From Agapanthus africanus (taxonomy: Eukaryota > Streptophyta > Magnoliopsida > Asparagales > Amaryllidaceae): a stretch of DNA of 64,000 bases. Positions 12,853 through 26,049 of this stretch are shown piece after piece. The stretch lies in contig CM057344.1 in the NCBI GenBank assembly GCA_030015575.1, positions 597,006,410-597,070,409 on the forward strand. Direction: 5' to 3'. The notes below the pieces were generated by a model that saw only the letters and a list, made by a program, of their open reading frames with translations, made no database searches and was not told the DNA's origin. Each line of letters starts with the position of its first letter. The first letter of the stretch is position 1. Position numbers and translations under genes: made by a program.

Positions 12853-15067
12853 TGTAGGGTTCCTAGGCACACTAAAGAGGTCTCACAAGGCATCGATCAT
12901 GCCAATTTAAAATTTTATGGGTGCCGAGAAACCCTAATACGGATCGTCGGCTAGATTTCTAGGCGAAACGGTAAACTAGTTAACAACTTAACTAAAAGAA
13001 GAGAGCTACAACCTTTGTAGATCCGGTTATCCACTTCCTTAGCTCCACGTGGGTGTCCTCTCGCTGTCCATCATGAATCCCGAACTCAATCGTCGGCTTC
13101 ATCGGAGAAACGAGCGGAATAGGTCGTCGGCTTCGTGTCAAAGACGATCTACGTCGAGGCATCACAAGTTCAAGCTCCGACTTCACAAAGTTGTGAAACT
13201 TGTGAAGAAAACACCCAAAACAACTTGGTAAGAGGTAGAGAGTGAAGAAATAGGAGGTGGGTTCACTTTAGAATTGGATTTCTCTCACTTTAGCTCAAGT
13301 TGCCATTGATGGCATCAAGCTTTTTTCTTGAAGATGAAGATGAAGAAGAAAGAATATGATAAGTGTTGAGATAAAATAAAAATAAATCAATACTTATCAT
13401 AATGTGAACCATAGTTAAGTGTAGAGAATTAACTAAGGTTAGAATAATGGTTAGGGTTTAGTGTGAAGACAAAATGGTCACAAAGTCAAAGCTTCATGAA
13501 GCTTCGACAATGTTCAAGAATGAAAGCAACCATTTTGTATTCTTATCCCATTCTTTTTCCAAAAATGAATAAATAAAAGAATGGATAAATAAAAACCCTA
13601 ATCACTTTCTTAACCTAAGTTTAATTCTATACACTTAACCAAATGAGCATGCATCATCAAACATGATACAAACATATGCACAAAAGTATATCACATATAC
13701 AATTTGCATCAAGTGAGAAAAATCCGTTTAAAGTGAACCAATACTAGTTAATGCAAAGTAATATATCAAATATATAATTATACATTAAATCATTAAATCA
13801 ACATTTGATTCAATGATCCGGTCATGTCGCACATAACCGACTAGTATTCAATGTATCGATTTATCGAATCAATGATTCGATAACTAGGTCATATCGAATA
13901 TAACCAATCGAAACATTTATCGCGAGAATGAAATGCGGTATCACATACACGCATTATTCTCGCTCCCGCACATATCTCATATGCGCTCCTATTTCGTTTC
14001 GCTTGAGCCAGGAAACCTCTATGTAGGACTCTAAAGACTCGTCAATACGCCGGTAGCAGATGATGATCATATCAAGCACCCACAAGCCGCAAGCGGTCTG
14101 TTAAACGTAACGGCCATCCGGGTATTGAGCGATCAGAAGATCGACGAGCTAGCCCGCTCACACTCCTTTGAATCCAACCAGTAACACTTACCGTACAGTC
14201 CGGTCTGTTCGTCTGATACGTCGCATATCAAGTCTAGGGGTGGTAAATGTCAGACCCCAATAACCGATAAGTCGTGCCGATGTGAGGCTCATAACGGGTC
14301 GAGAAACTACTGGTAACTCTTACCAGCAAATCTCTGATCAGCCCTGGCCAGGGACTTCCCTGTTACGGCCAATCGAGCACAGCGCAACATCAACCCCCAA
14401 TACCGGGAGAGACGAAACCCCTCCTATCGCTCATTGCCTCCATGTGACTCGGGACTGTACCCAAAGACCACCGTTTTGCACGCCCTCATGGACGTGGTAA
14501 GGTGGAGATCAAAGCACAGTGGGAATCACACAAGACTCTATGACGATCTCGGGTCTACAGACTAACCTGTACAAGTGTCACCTGAGAACTGCCATCTGAC
14601 GTGAGGTATAATACCATCTGGGAGTTCTCGGCGAGTCCGTCCAGTGTACCCAGTCTCCACTGAGCACCCGTATACCATCTCTGATGTCAAACACCAATGG
14701 ATATGGGATCATCCATCGCCCATCTCATGGGTCGAGAAGCGTATACGCTAGTCTACACTGGTATATCGATGCCCCGTCTCGATACACCAACGACTAGGGA
14801 CCATGAAGGATGTACTTATGGACTGCCATGTCCCCACTAGTATGATCTGCATCATAGTCCAGGTAGTCAAGTACACATCCTAAGGGCTTTACCAACATGT
14901 AACTATAAGACAGTTTAAAGAGACTAGTGTACATGTTAAGATAAAGAGTAACCAGATAGCATACTATCATATCGAGCAAGAAAGTCATCTCTATATATGT
15001 CCAAGCATCCAATATAATATACATCATTTGTACAATACTGGCCTCTAGGGCATACATACAACTAACA
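12853..15067 (-). repeat. 5' LTR of copia copy B
   Basis: The 2,215-bp partner of the LTR at 4476-6693. It starts TGTAGGG at the PBS side and ends ACTAACA, followed by the target duplicate GTTTT. Confidence 0.95.
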
Positions 15068-16600
15068 GTTTTTCATCACCCTATTGAGATAGGAATACGC
15101 ACGCTTGTCAGGCGTATACAGATTCCCCCTGCTTAGGATAGACTCGGGTTTATTAATTGTAGGATCCGAATCTCCGGCAGCCACGGACTAAGCTGCCGTT
15201 AATTACTCCCCGCCTTTGAAGTGAGAGAACCTTCGATTGATGGGTTAAACTGGCCATGCGAACTCAATGTGCAGTGTGCGTGTGTTGTGTTTTGAATGGG
15301 GCTTGGGCGTATCGAGTGTCTCGCGAAGTTTACGGGGTTCCCGCTACCCGGATAGCGGGCTGGAAATCAAGGGGGCTAGCAACTCCCTTGCGTGGTGCGG
15401 GTAACGTCCCGTTAGAAATTTTTTCTAACAGGGGATGTGCTTTAAGCGTGGAGCGTGTGGGAAAAAGAGGGGTGAGGAGCGTCCTAAGAACGAGTGAGAT
15501 GGCACATGGACGCTGGGCGCCAGCGGGCCATGCGTCCGCGGAAAAAGGGGTTTAGCCCTTGAACTGGGAGTTGAACTCCCGGGTGACTTTTGGAGTTAAG
15601 CTCCTAAAAAAAGGATCTTTTTGTGGAGTTATGCTCCTAAAAAATCTGGATTTTTGGGGTTTAACCCCCTCAAAAATTTGGATCTTGGAGTTGAGCTTCT
15701 CAAAAATTGGTTTGGAGTTAAACTCCTAAAGAAGAAATTTTTGTTCGGAGTTAAACTCCCAAGGGATTTTCGAAGATGATGAAAGGAGACCCCTTTCTTC
15801 TCCCTTGAACCCTGTATCTTCCCAAAGTGGGATTTTTGGAGATGGGTCTCCTTCTTCCTTCTTTCCGTTAACTAGATCTTGAAGTAAAAGGGGGTGAGAC
15901 TTAAAAATCTCCTCTTTTAGAGATTTGATGGGAGATCTGAGCTCCCTTTCAAGGGTTTCATTGTGAAAAACTATTTATTTTTGGAAAAGAAAGAGTTAAA
16001 CTCTTGATTTAATTCAAAAAAAGAAGAAGCTTTAAAATCTTGATAAAGGAGAAAGAGACAGAAAACCCTAGAATTTTTGAGAGAATGAAAGTCGTTATTG
16101 ATTTTTTTATCATGTTTGCCTTTTATCGGTTACACACTTTATATATAGCCCCTTGGCTTTTCCATATGGCACTTGTGCCACCCCATGCCTTATGTGCTTT
16201 TTTTTTTTTTGCACATAAGTTATTGAGTTTATAAAATTTTGGCTTTTTGCCTATTTTTTCATACATTTATATCTAAATAATTGTATTTAAACTAATTTAT
16301 CGCCTTCTTTTTGGCATGGAGCCGGCCCCTTCCACGCTAGGTCTTGACTTGGGTTTGGGCCTGCTTGTTTGGGCTCAGTCCCGCTTGCTTGGGTTGGCTT
16401 TGCTTGATTTGGTCAAATAATTTTTTACCCAACGATACAACTTAAATTTTTTATGATATTCAACAAAATTTACTGCGTATGGAAAGCCTATATACAAAAC
16501 AATTTTATTAAAAAGCTGACTCAAACTTCCACTAACGGATATTATTAATTCATGGAGTCCATCTATTTGTTTTTTTTCCATCCTTTGATAAATATTTAAA
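15068..16600. other. Unclassified repeat-like DNA right of copia B
   Basis: This is the right-hand host sequence of the copia B insertion. It includes an open stretch at 15256-15555 without a recognisable domain, then a run of GGAGTT..CTCC palindromes (15557-15763). A TATA-like TTTATATATAG at about 16137 and an AT-rich tail follow. The GC-rich start, the TATA box and the position suggest an old LTR element, but no protein domain or boundary confirms this. Confidence 0.4.
15557..15763. repeat. Run of seven short palindromes (GGAGTTNANCTCC type)
   Basis: Within about 200 bp there are seven variants of a 13-base dyad: GGGAGTTGAACTCCC, GGAGTTAAGCTCC, GGAGTTATGCTCC, GGGGTTTAACCCC, GGAGTTGAGCTTC and GGAGTTAAACTCC (twice). 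They are separated by A/T-rich spacers with repeated AAAAAT and GGAT words. Confidence 0.8.
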
Positions 16601-18190
16601 AAATTATATTTTGAATCATTATATTTGATTTGATTTGATAATATTAGTTAAGTATGAACGGATCAGATATGGAGTGGATATAGGTGACACTATATCCATA
16701 GCCGTTAGGCATACACGAATTAGACGGCAGATATTGATAGTTATAGAAAATGAGAATTACTATTCATGTGCTTGTAAAAGTCGGATAAGGATATGAAATG
16801 AAACAAATATAACCTATAGTCAAAACTTGTTATTTTTTAATATCGGATATGGATATGGGCCAGCTATAAATGTTACCATATCGGTATCAGAAACATATTA
16901 TACAGATATAGACAGTTATCAAAAGTAAAAATTAGTATATGTATTTAATACAAAGTAGAATTAGACTGTTTATCTTAGTAGTTAAATCTAATGAAAATGG
17001 GTGCATATCTAGATTAAGCACATTATGATTAATTTTTAATTAGAAAAATAAATCCTAATATCATATTTTCTGTTTATTTTATTTTAAACTAATCACAATT
17101 TGGAGCCCATGACACTTGGAACTTTTAATTGAGACTACAAACCAAATTTCAATATATTGCATTTGGATATAGATGCCAATAAGCTAAAAGTTCACTATTT
17201 TACTTGTCCCTGATCCAATTTTATAATGTTATATAGATAGATAGACAGACAGACAGACGAGGCAGCATGTTCCATGGAAAACTAGCCTGAAATTCACGAG
17301 TATCAGCCTGATGTCAACCTTTATTTTATAAGGATTCACATCCAGAGTAAAATCCTAGGTCTACTAGCATATATAAAGCATATAATCAAAGTTAAAAGAT
17401 AGGCCACACAAAAAGGAAACGAATAGAAAAGTCACATATGAGCGCACGCGCACACACATTCCAAGATTGAATAGACACTACAATCAAAATATCTCCTTTT
17501 TACCCTTTTCAAAGGAAACTAATTTACAGGTTCAATATTCTCATCTATGCCTCACTTCCTTGGGACCAAAGACAAACTAATAAGTAACTAACATATGTAA
17601 AGCATCGAATTCCCTTGAGACTTGCATTTTATAATTCCAGTGTTTATTGACACAAGAAAAAATATATATAATTGTTAGAAACCAGTCTATCATAATCCTC
17701 ATCTATCTAAGCCTGTTCCCATTTATATATTTAAAAAAGAAAAGTGTTGGCAATGACACAAAGCTTCAGGAAAGGGTTGAACAAGTCTAGAGACCAGCCA
17801 TGAACCTGACGTCAGAAACCAATCTATATAAAACAGAAGTGACTATGCAAAGCATGTTTATAATGATAACCTACAATATCTTGTTAATAATACAACAGTA
17901 ATATTAGTAGCAGAAGCAGCAGTAATACTAATTCTAGCAGCTCCCATATAACATTGAGATTAAAAAGTGTCCTTTAAAGCATGCAAAACATGCTAAGCAT
18001 ATTGCCTCTTCAAAATAAGCTAAGGTACAATGATACAAAACACGTTATGCATACCGGTATATCTCATATAGGTTCTTTGGTTGAAATGGAATCCATTTGA
18101 TCAATTACAGATAGAAAGAACGAAGGTCGCAAAAACTGCAAAAATATCGGACATATACGTGAATAGTGAATACAAGACGGATATACTTAC
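16601..18190. other. AT-rich intergenic DNA
   Basis: There is no supported gene. A GATA/GACA microsatellite lies at 17233-17259. The missing 3' exons of the neighbouring exonuclease gene (minus strand) would be expected here, but I found no match to that protein's C-terminal half. Confidence 0.5.
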
Positions 18191-21100
18191 GAAGACTCAG
18201 ATCTGAGCTTGGATGACAGTTGTATTGGGCGATGTAGTGCCGCAAAGTATAAAAAGACCAACGCCCGAATTCAGGTATAGGCATAACAAGTTGCGCATCT
18301 TCTGATATTGGTTGCTTGAAATCTTTGTCGGGTGAGCCAATAACAACTCGAAATCCCCTTTGTAAAACCTGCTCTGTGAGAGTAGCCACCACATCGTCTG
18401 CCTCACAGGCATCAACTTTAATAACCTGCATTGCTCAAGTGTTTTACATTCTTCGCAATCAGAGTTCCTGCAAGGCACTGTGCATATATAATTCAGAATT
18501 ATATATTGCATTCACTCCATAGATGTCAAGGCATTGCCTTTTCATTTTTAATGTTTACAACAAATATGAGAATCAAACGAACTCCAAGACAAATGATCAT
18601 GCTCCCCAAAGTGTATTATTGGTATTCAAGCAATTAAAAGCACGAAGATCTCTTTAGTAAAGAATTCAGATTGATCTAATAGCTATTTAAACTACTAGTT
18701 CCTGATCAATCTAAGAAAATGTGGCATCATGAAAATTCATCAGTGGCATCATAGTATTCCCTCTGGAACATGAATTGTGCTACCAGGTAGAGTCCAGCAG
18801 AACAATGCTAAAAGTAAACAAAGACAATGATTGAAATCTATGCATCTCTGGCTGTGCATTGCTTTCCATGAAACAACATATAATCCAATTAGGCAACGGA
18901 AGTGTACATATATTCATGTGTGTAAATGGATGAGTGTGTGGGACCCTAATCTGAGGGAACAAGTTCTGTAGGTTCACAATGGCAATGTTGATTCACGCTC
19001 AAAAGGGAACTTAAAAACATGAGGTATTACAAACCAAAATTAAAAAAACTAATAATGAAAGAAGCAACTTTAGTAGCTAAGAGCATGAAACAAGAAACAG
19101 TAATCTCCATTGCATTACAATTGAAACATTCAAACTTTGGACATGAATCTTATTTGATTATAATTTTAACTGCAAATCTTGACAAACCTTAGGGTTTATA
19201 TAAGCCCCCCTGCACTCTTTCATGTTTACATACCCCCTTGCAATCTTTGTATTTGTAAACACACACACACACCCCAAAATAAATAATAATAATAATAATA
19301 TTTCATGTTGTTTCAAAAATCCCTTCGCCGTCAGAGTGGGTATACATATAGTAAATATTAGCTTAGTTAATGTTAAGTCTAGTATATACAAGGGCATAGC
19401 CAAGTTTAATATCACGGGGGGGGGGGGAAGTGAATAATTTGTTTTATGCCATGATAAAGGAGGAAGAAGGTTAAATAGCATATGTATGGTGAATTTTGGA
19501 GGGGAAAATGGGGTGGGGGGGGGGGGGACCAGCCCTGTGGCCACCTTGCCTCCATCCATGAATGAGTATATATATCTTATAATTATTAATCTAATCATTT
19601 AGTTTTATTGCTAAATCATGTTGCTTATGTTTAACAAAAATTAATCTTTAAAATTAAGGTATTGTTTAATCAAACTGGATAGAATATGGTGAAATAGATG
19701 ATAAATTGGTATGAACTAAGACAATTTGATGATATTCTGAATAAATATATTTCTTACGTATAGTTAACAAGGCATGACAAAAAAAACTGTAAAAATTGAA
19801 AAGGATATTTTATTTCCTTTTTGAATTGGATATCCAAAAAAGAAATTCACCACTGCAGATTGAAACAGTCAAGTTGAAAGTGTTTCTTGTAACAGTTTAT
19901 AAGATTTCAAGGGGGGGATATACCTATAGAAAGATTACAAGCAGTATCTGTAAATGTAAAGATGTCGGGGGTTATATAAATAAACATCCCTATGCTTTAA
20001 TCCTCAACCTTCTTGATCCACATATACCTGCTTGTCTATTCATTCCTTTGTATAATAGCCTCCAGACAACATGATACACATGATTTTCCCATATGTCATC
20101 CTTTAATTTGATTAATTCCCGATGTTTATCCTTCAAAACTGATTTCCATTTCTCTACACACTAATAAATTCTGCATGCATGGAAACTATATATTTAATTG
20201 GCGTCTAATCGTAAATTCAAGCATCAATTATGTGACGAAATGAGTCATAAAAAAATATGTGATGAAATGAAGAGAAATGGGGTTTACACCAAAGTTTGAT
20301 CCATGCCTGGCATGATATGGAGATAGCATGACCAAACACATTAACCTTTAATGATGTCCAAACAAGCAGAGTTACAGTATATGTTTATGTTAACAGATTT
20401 TTTTATTGAGCCCATCAATTAAGCTTTCTTGATGCTCCCATAACAATCTCTATCAATGTTATAAAATGCGTTTTATCTGGTGCTCTGGCGCATAAAATTG
20501 AACCACATGGTCCATTATGTGGGCAATCTCATTTTCAAAGCTGAGACACAGATGCGGGCATTGTTTTATTCAACCAGGATTGAAACTAAAGTACCGTGTT
20601 GAACCCACTGCTCAACCAATTACATTTAAATGAACCCTATTTTATCTTCTTCTCTTCTCTCTTCTCTTTCTTTTTGTTCTTCTCCTTCAAGATTTACTTT
20701 TCTTCTTGTGAAGTTTTTTTTTTCAGTGTATCTCAATCTCTATTAGCATAGACTAAATTTTTTTAGCTCTTTCTTATTCTTTTGTTATTTCTCATTAACA
20801 TCTTGCTTCGTTTGGTTCCTATCATTTCCGCTTCGAAAAGTCATACTGCATATACGACTATGCACCACTCGACCACATGCATATACCACATTTCATAACC
20901 TTGATCTCTATATGATTTCATGAAATAATCACAAGAGTCGTGCTCTAATTTTTGCAATCTGATTTCAAGGGAGGAAAATCAGCCGCATCATATGAACGAA
21001 TCAAATATTAGAAATCACATTCGTCTTTCTTTTACTTCATTTCATTTTCCTTTTGGCCCAGTTAAGAAATTTTTTTTGAGGATCTAACCACCCCAAACCA

Positions 21101-23301
21101 GCTAAGTAGGATTATGCCTAAAAGTCAGATTGCTAAACGAACAGGTTTGACTTTTTTTTAACACTTTATAAGGACAACTGACAAAGAAAACCTCTCCGGT
21201 TGTAGAAACATGTATAACAAATTTTTGTGAGCCCCTGTACATTCAATGAGTCATGAGTATTTGTTTTAGATTCCTGGCAATATTTTTCCTGCTTGATATT
21301 GTTATAAAACAGCATATCTTTCTTTTTTAGATAACCAAAGGTCTCACACAATGATTATCCATGTTTTCATGGCCATCGAGTTTGTTTGCAGTTCTATTAA
21401 AACTTGAAACGCTGTCATGTGTTTATGCCCTTTTTAGCTTTACTGCATCCCCACGTTAAAAGTTGACAACCATAATTGCATTCGAATTAACATGTTTTAC
21501 ATCATATGCAAATGATAATGCTTGATAGGCTCTTCTTATATAGTTATATCCCACCCCTAAAACATGTAAAATTTCTTAAAATTTCACCCCTAAAACTTCA
21601 TAATTCTTCGGTGTTCCCCCAATTCTTTTTAGTTATCCAGATCCTTTCCTGGGTTACTTTTTGAAGAATCCAATAGGTTATTCCGTAAGAATAAAATTTA
21701 CCATTAAGAGCCAATCAAAATTATGGAAATTAACCTTATGGCCATCTCTTTGCTTCATCTCCTCGTCTCTAGATGAGTTATTTGATAATATGAAGCAAAA
21801 GATTGCCCCACACTGTAGATATCCTTAAATGCACACTGAACCAAATAGTTAGGGTAAACACTCTAAGAACTTTCTTTCCACAAATATTTGATAGTAGTAA
21901 CAAAATACACATAAAAATTGTCAAATGTTCAAATAATTCAGCATTCCCAAAAAGAACAAGAAAATTTCCCTTCTTGGTTTCACTGCAACCTAAACCAAGT
22001 TATCTTTTCTTGAGTAGATGGTTGCAGCAAGAGGTCTTTTAGAGAAGAGAAGAAGGTAAAATTACTTTGAGCTGCTTCTTTTCTCTTTTTTAAGCTACAC
22101 ACTAATCAATTTAATCCAACCCTTGTTAAAAAAAAATTGTGGCATGAGACCTCCATGGGGAATTTTAAATAACAAAAAATTGGATGAGAAATATTAAATT
22201 ACAAAGTTTTTGGGGGAGATTTATTGGAACATGCAAGTTTTAAAGATGATATTGGAAAATCAACAATAACCTGTAATCATCTTGCCTCATGAATATAATC
22301 TCCATGATTTTAAAAACTGATTAAATTTTTGTTTTAAATTCTAGTAATCATTTTCTCCCATTCACCATCATATCCTCGATTATAAGCTACCCATGCCCAC
22401 TTATCATATCATAAGTTTGCAGATCAACTAAATTTCTCCCTTCTCTAAAACCGAACACAAACTACTTGAAATAGAAAGAAAGAAAGAAAATATCCATGAT
22501 AGTTCCTAAAATGAAGGGTGAATAGCATATAACACTGTCTCATGCTTACCACATCCAGCACTTGTCACCCCCTAACTGGTTATATCGCACCTTGACCACT
22601 TCAATGTCACATGTCACCCGTAACTTAGCCAACAAACACATCAAATTTTCACTTCTAAGCCATTTGTGACAGACTCTAGATTGTTGTGTGCTAATAAATT
22701 ACTGGCTGAAGGGTGAAAGTGCTGGACAAGTCACACACTTAACATGAAGCAAAGCTATATGCAATTAATTAACGGACAAAGAGCATTGCTCACTAGCACA
22801 TTACACCTGCAGAGGCCATCGGCCACCTCAGGCCTCGACGCATCCAAATGCCCGAAAGCCTTCCTCCGATGCGCCTTATACGAAGGCAGCAGTTTCCTTC
22901 TGTACTCGTTCCCATGCTCCCCATCCAAAACCTACAACCACATCTTACACACACAGATATTTTCAAGCAATCAAACATGATTCCAAAACCCAAAAAAAAA
23001 GTCCAATTTCGAAGAGAATAATTACCACGATGACGGGATCGGTGAGGGAGACGTGAGAGAAGAAGAGGGAGAGCCAGTGGGCAAAGGATCGGAGGCTGGG
23101 GTGGGACCCACTGTAGCATATGGGGCTCACGTCCAGGAAGAAGACGCGGGGTCTGCTGCTCGCAAGGTGTTTGTTGGAATGTCGCTGAGAAGAAGAGAGG
23201 GGTTTAGGGGACCGATGTGAAGGAGGAGGAGGGCGAGGGGAGGTTGGTAAATTAGAAGGAGATATGGAGATTTTTGGAGATAATGACTCCATCATCATCA
23301 T
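18191..23301 (-). CDS. 5'-3' exonuclease family protein (FEN/Pol I N-domain type), incomplete
   Basis: Three exons of a plant organelle-type 5'-3' exonuclease can be read. Exon 1 is 23301-23026; exon 2 is 22931-22807, with VLDGEHGNEYRRKLLPSYKA in the nucleic-acid-binding N-domain; a later exon is 18425-18191, with the acidic metal-binding motifs CEADDV and SPDKDF. Splice sites are GTG|GTAATT, TTGTAG|GTT, CAG|GTGTAA, ATGCAG|GTT and CTTC|GTAAGTAT. The first ~45 residues are rich in Ser and Pro and lack acids, as in a plastid transit peptide; start is a run of four Met at 23301. Exon 2 ends in phase 2 but the next identified exon begins in phase 0, so a middle exon is missing from my model, and the protein also lacks the segment expected there. 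Exons after 18191 (helix-hairpin-helix part) were not found. The family acts on flap or RNA-DNA ends in DNA metabolism. Either the introns are very long or the gene is 3'-truncated. Confidence 0.72.
18426..22806 (-). other. Large intron region of the exonuclease gene
   Basis: 4.4 kb of AT-rich DNA between the second and third identified exons. It contains an (AC)n/(AAT)n stretch at 19258-19300 and two poly-G runs, 12 G at 19416-19427 and 13 G at 19515-19527. At least one short exon should lie here. ORFs at 19158-19598, 19796-20074 and 21803-22042 have low-complexity translations and are not supported as genes. Confidence 0.5.
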
Positions 23302-25794
23302 CCTTTTTTTTTTGGCAATTTGGAGGTGAAAGAAGAAGTAGAGCGGGGGATTTGATGCTTGCAACTTTGCAAGCCTGTTCTGCTAATTTGCAATGAAGGT
23401 CTTTCTTTTTCAGATATGTCCCTTGACTCAAAGCTATTTCCATGATAGTCCCTGGGCTCTTGTATTCTTGCCTAAATTGCACTAAAATCCCGCGATGTTT
23501 CGCCCACGTTGCAGCTTGAATACCTTAATACTTTTTTTCTAGCACTTGTATAAGCTATAGTTTCCTCAGTTTAGCATTTTGCCCCCTTCCGGTATATCGT
23601 TTTGAAGATACTGTGGCTGTTATATGATATGTTCAAAACAATTATACCTTTTCTGTAATACTTTAAATATTTTAAGGATTTAACTCTAAATCAATATGCC
23701 TTGGCTCTTCTCTCCGTTCTTCTACTATCAATCATGCTCTCTTCTTCAGTAAACTCTAGGGTTTCAAGATCTTCAATAAGATAAAAAGAAAACTACTATT
23801 GCAATCTGAGGAAGAGCCTTAGAACATCATGGGCGGGCCGCCGTCACACCTGACATTAGCTTATCAACCGCGAATTCGAGATCTAGGGTTTTTATGAGAG
23901 CTAGGATTTTATTTTGGGAAAGCTAATTAAGAGATGAGGTGAGGATGATATTGTGATTAATGAGGAAGATGCCGTGGGGTTGGGGCTATTTTAATTAAAG
24001 GCAAATTTTTCATTTCATCTCTCCATTATCTCCCGTTGGATGAAGATTAACAAAGGAAACTATAGGAAATATAAGGACTAAAAAAACATTTACGTATTTA
24101 GCCTATATTCATTTTATTATTATTAGTTGGGCCTCTCTGTTACTTGTATACCTTATTTAGCGATCCTATTTCAGAATTATTTTTTACCATTTTTGATGTA
24201 GTCGGCTTTTAAGACGTGACAAAGAAGCAATCCTCACTATCATTAAAAAACAGCTGTTGCATTAAAGCATTTGGAAGCGTCGTCTTAACAAACCCGACAA
24301 CACCGTCTATAGCTTCAGCAGTCGTCAAATAGTCAGCACCGCCATTTTCTTCACGAAAATATGAGAAGCTCGAAAATTCTCAAGCAATCCGATCCAATTC
24401 CAGACATCATTAAGTATCAATTTTGCAATACCCACACGAGAGCCTTCATGATTAACCTAGCCTATAATCAAAAACTGAATCACTCTCCAACTACGGCTTA
24501 TTAGCATGCAGCTTGAACACCGCAGCTCACACAGCCTCTCTAACTGCCGATAATTTGAACGATGGAACAGTGATCCCCGCAAGTCTTCATCCTTCTGTTT
24601 GAATAACATAACCTCCCTCATCATGGCATAATACTCATGCTCCTACTACTAAGAATTCCTTAACCGTACTATCAAAATTTGCCATGGGTTTTTTAGTGGG
24701 TATAGTTACTGCAAAACATAAGGACCGCCGAAGGGAAAAAAAGGAAAATATTCTTAATTTAGAAGGCTCTGCGTTATCAAAGAGGCGTGCAGGTTTGTAA
24801 AGATTAAGAGAATATCAATCTGTATAAAAGATTAGGTTATCCCTTTTTATATAAAAAAAACCAAACACTTCTTGAAATAACCATTGGAAACCCATATCTA
24901 TCCAAAACCTACCGTCTATATAGTTAACCTTCGTCTCATTTAAAACTCAAGCCTTGATATATCCACCAAGCCTTGAAATCTACACCCCTCCAGTTTTTTC
25001 AATGCTATGCAAATCCAGCCGTCCATATGCAAAGACAGGTGCCAAACACACTAATAATACAAAACCAACTTCAATATCTCCCACTAAAAATTGTTTTTCA
25101 ACGCGGTGAAATCTAAGACAGCCTGTCTACACGCCGTAGAAAACAACGTATAACTACCGGCATACGGTTGACCTACTCTCCACACTTCAACTCTCTCTCT
25201 CTCTCCTTCTCCATTCAAGCCTCTGTCGTCTCAAAGTGGGCCCCACCGATCGACCTTTCTTCGCCATTCTTCTCTCTCTGTGTCTTTGGGTCCTTTCCTT
25301 CCCTCAACCGTGGGCTTTGAATTCCTCGATAGAGAGCAACAAATTCTTTGGGGACTTTTTCTAATTTGGGGGTAACCTTTTCTGATACCTTTTCTTTCTT
25401 TGTTGATGCATCCAAGTTATCCTTTTGATGGGCCTGTTTGATTCTTCACAAGTTTTTGGAACTGGGTTTTTGTTTTCATGGACAAAGGCTGCGATTGTGA
25501 TATTAATTTGGCATATTCTTCTTCTTTTTGTTTCTTTCTTGTATGTTTATAGCATATTGTTTCTATTTCTCATAATTTTAGAGGCTGGGGCAGTGGAGAA
25601 ATCTTTTACAGGATGATGCTTCTTTAAATTAAAGCTGTCCTCTATTTTTTTTTGTGGCTAATTTACTTTCAATTTCATGATGCTGATGATGATAAATTTG
25701 TATCCATGTTTATAGTTTTGATTCCTTAATGTTTATTAGCATTTGTTTATGGAGGTTGTTGATATAAATTTCTGCTAAATTATTTGGAAGCAAA
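23302..25794. promoter_or_regulatory. Intergenic region between divergent genes (exonuclease and FAB1)
   Basis: The exonuclease gene points left from 23301 and the FAB1 gene points right, so this region should hold both promoters. A CT-rich tract at 25193-25212 followed by moderately GC-rich DNA to about 25400 looks like a plant 5' UTR or core promoter. It could be an untranslated first exon of FAB1, with a long intron before 27282. This is inferred from composition alone. Confidence 0.35.
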
Positions 25795-25810
25795 TCCTAT
25801 CTAGTTTTTA

Positions 25811-26033
25811 TTTATTTATTTGGCATTGGCCCGTAAGCCGTAAGCTATGCATACAACACACACAACACACCCACACACACATCACATGCAAGTGCGCGCG
25901 CGCACGCCCACCCAGGGAACCCATGAATTTACCCTGAAAAGCTTTAATCTGTGGCCACTTCCCCCATGTGGGTTGAACCCGGACTCTTCCTAAGAGGGGA
26001 AGTGTCCGTACCAACTGTGCTATAGCTCATTGG
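25811..26033 (-). mobile_element. tRNA-derived SINE, copy 1
   Basis: Read on the minus strand, the element starts near 26033 with a tRNA-like head. It has an A-box-like TAGCACAGTTGGTA and a B-box-like GGGTTCAACCC about 35 bases later. It then has an unrelated body and ends in an AAATAAATAAATAAA tail. It is flanked by an imperfect 16-bp direct repeat, TCCTATCTAGTTTTTA (25795-25810) and TCCTATCAAGTTCTTA (26034-26049). A second copy lies at 29186-29391. The body contains a CA/GC-rich simple tract (25856-25905). Confidence 0.85.
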
Positions 26034-26049
26034 TCCTATCAAGTTCTTA

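Larger units (their letters stand above)
4476..15067 (-). mobile_element. Complete copia retrotransposon copy B
   Basis: A complete Ty1/copia element in minus orientation. In coding order it has the 5' LTR (12853-15067), PBS (12840-12851), a long non-coding leader (10012-12839), the pol region (10011-6708), a polypurine tract (6694-6704) and the 3' LTR (4476-6693). It is flanked by the 5-bp direct repeat GTTTT at 4471-4475 and 15068-15072, the usual copia target duplication. The two LTRs differ only by scattered substitutions and a 3-bp indel, roughly 1-2% by eye, so insertion was recent. The protein sequence looks closest to the Tork/Angela/TNT1-94 group; that lineage call is from memory. 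It has no gag ORF and pol has two frameshifts, so it should not be able to move by itself. Confidence 0.95.

Noticed and set aside
19158..19598. 146-codon minus-strand ORF
   Set aside because: Low-complexity Pro/Leu translation across simple repeats and poly-G runs inside an intron.
22530..22600. Candidate middle exon of the exonuclease gene ending at a GTAAGC donor on the minus strand
   Set aside because: The translation does not fit the expected family segment and contains stops upstream.
22793..23119. 108-codon minus-strand ORF spanning the exonuclease exon 1-intron boundary
   Set aside because: Wrong frame; the spliced exons 1 and 2 give the conserved family motif.
25981..26035. tRNA-like sequence with A and B boxes
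   Set aside because: Not a tRNA gene: there is no complete cloverleaf, and the head is fused to a SINE body with target duplications.
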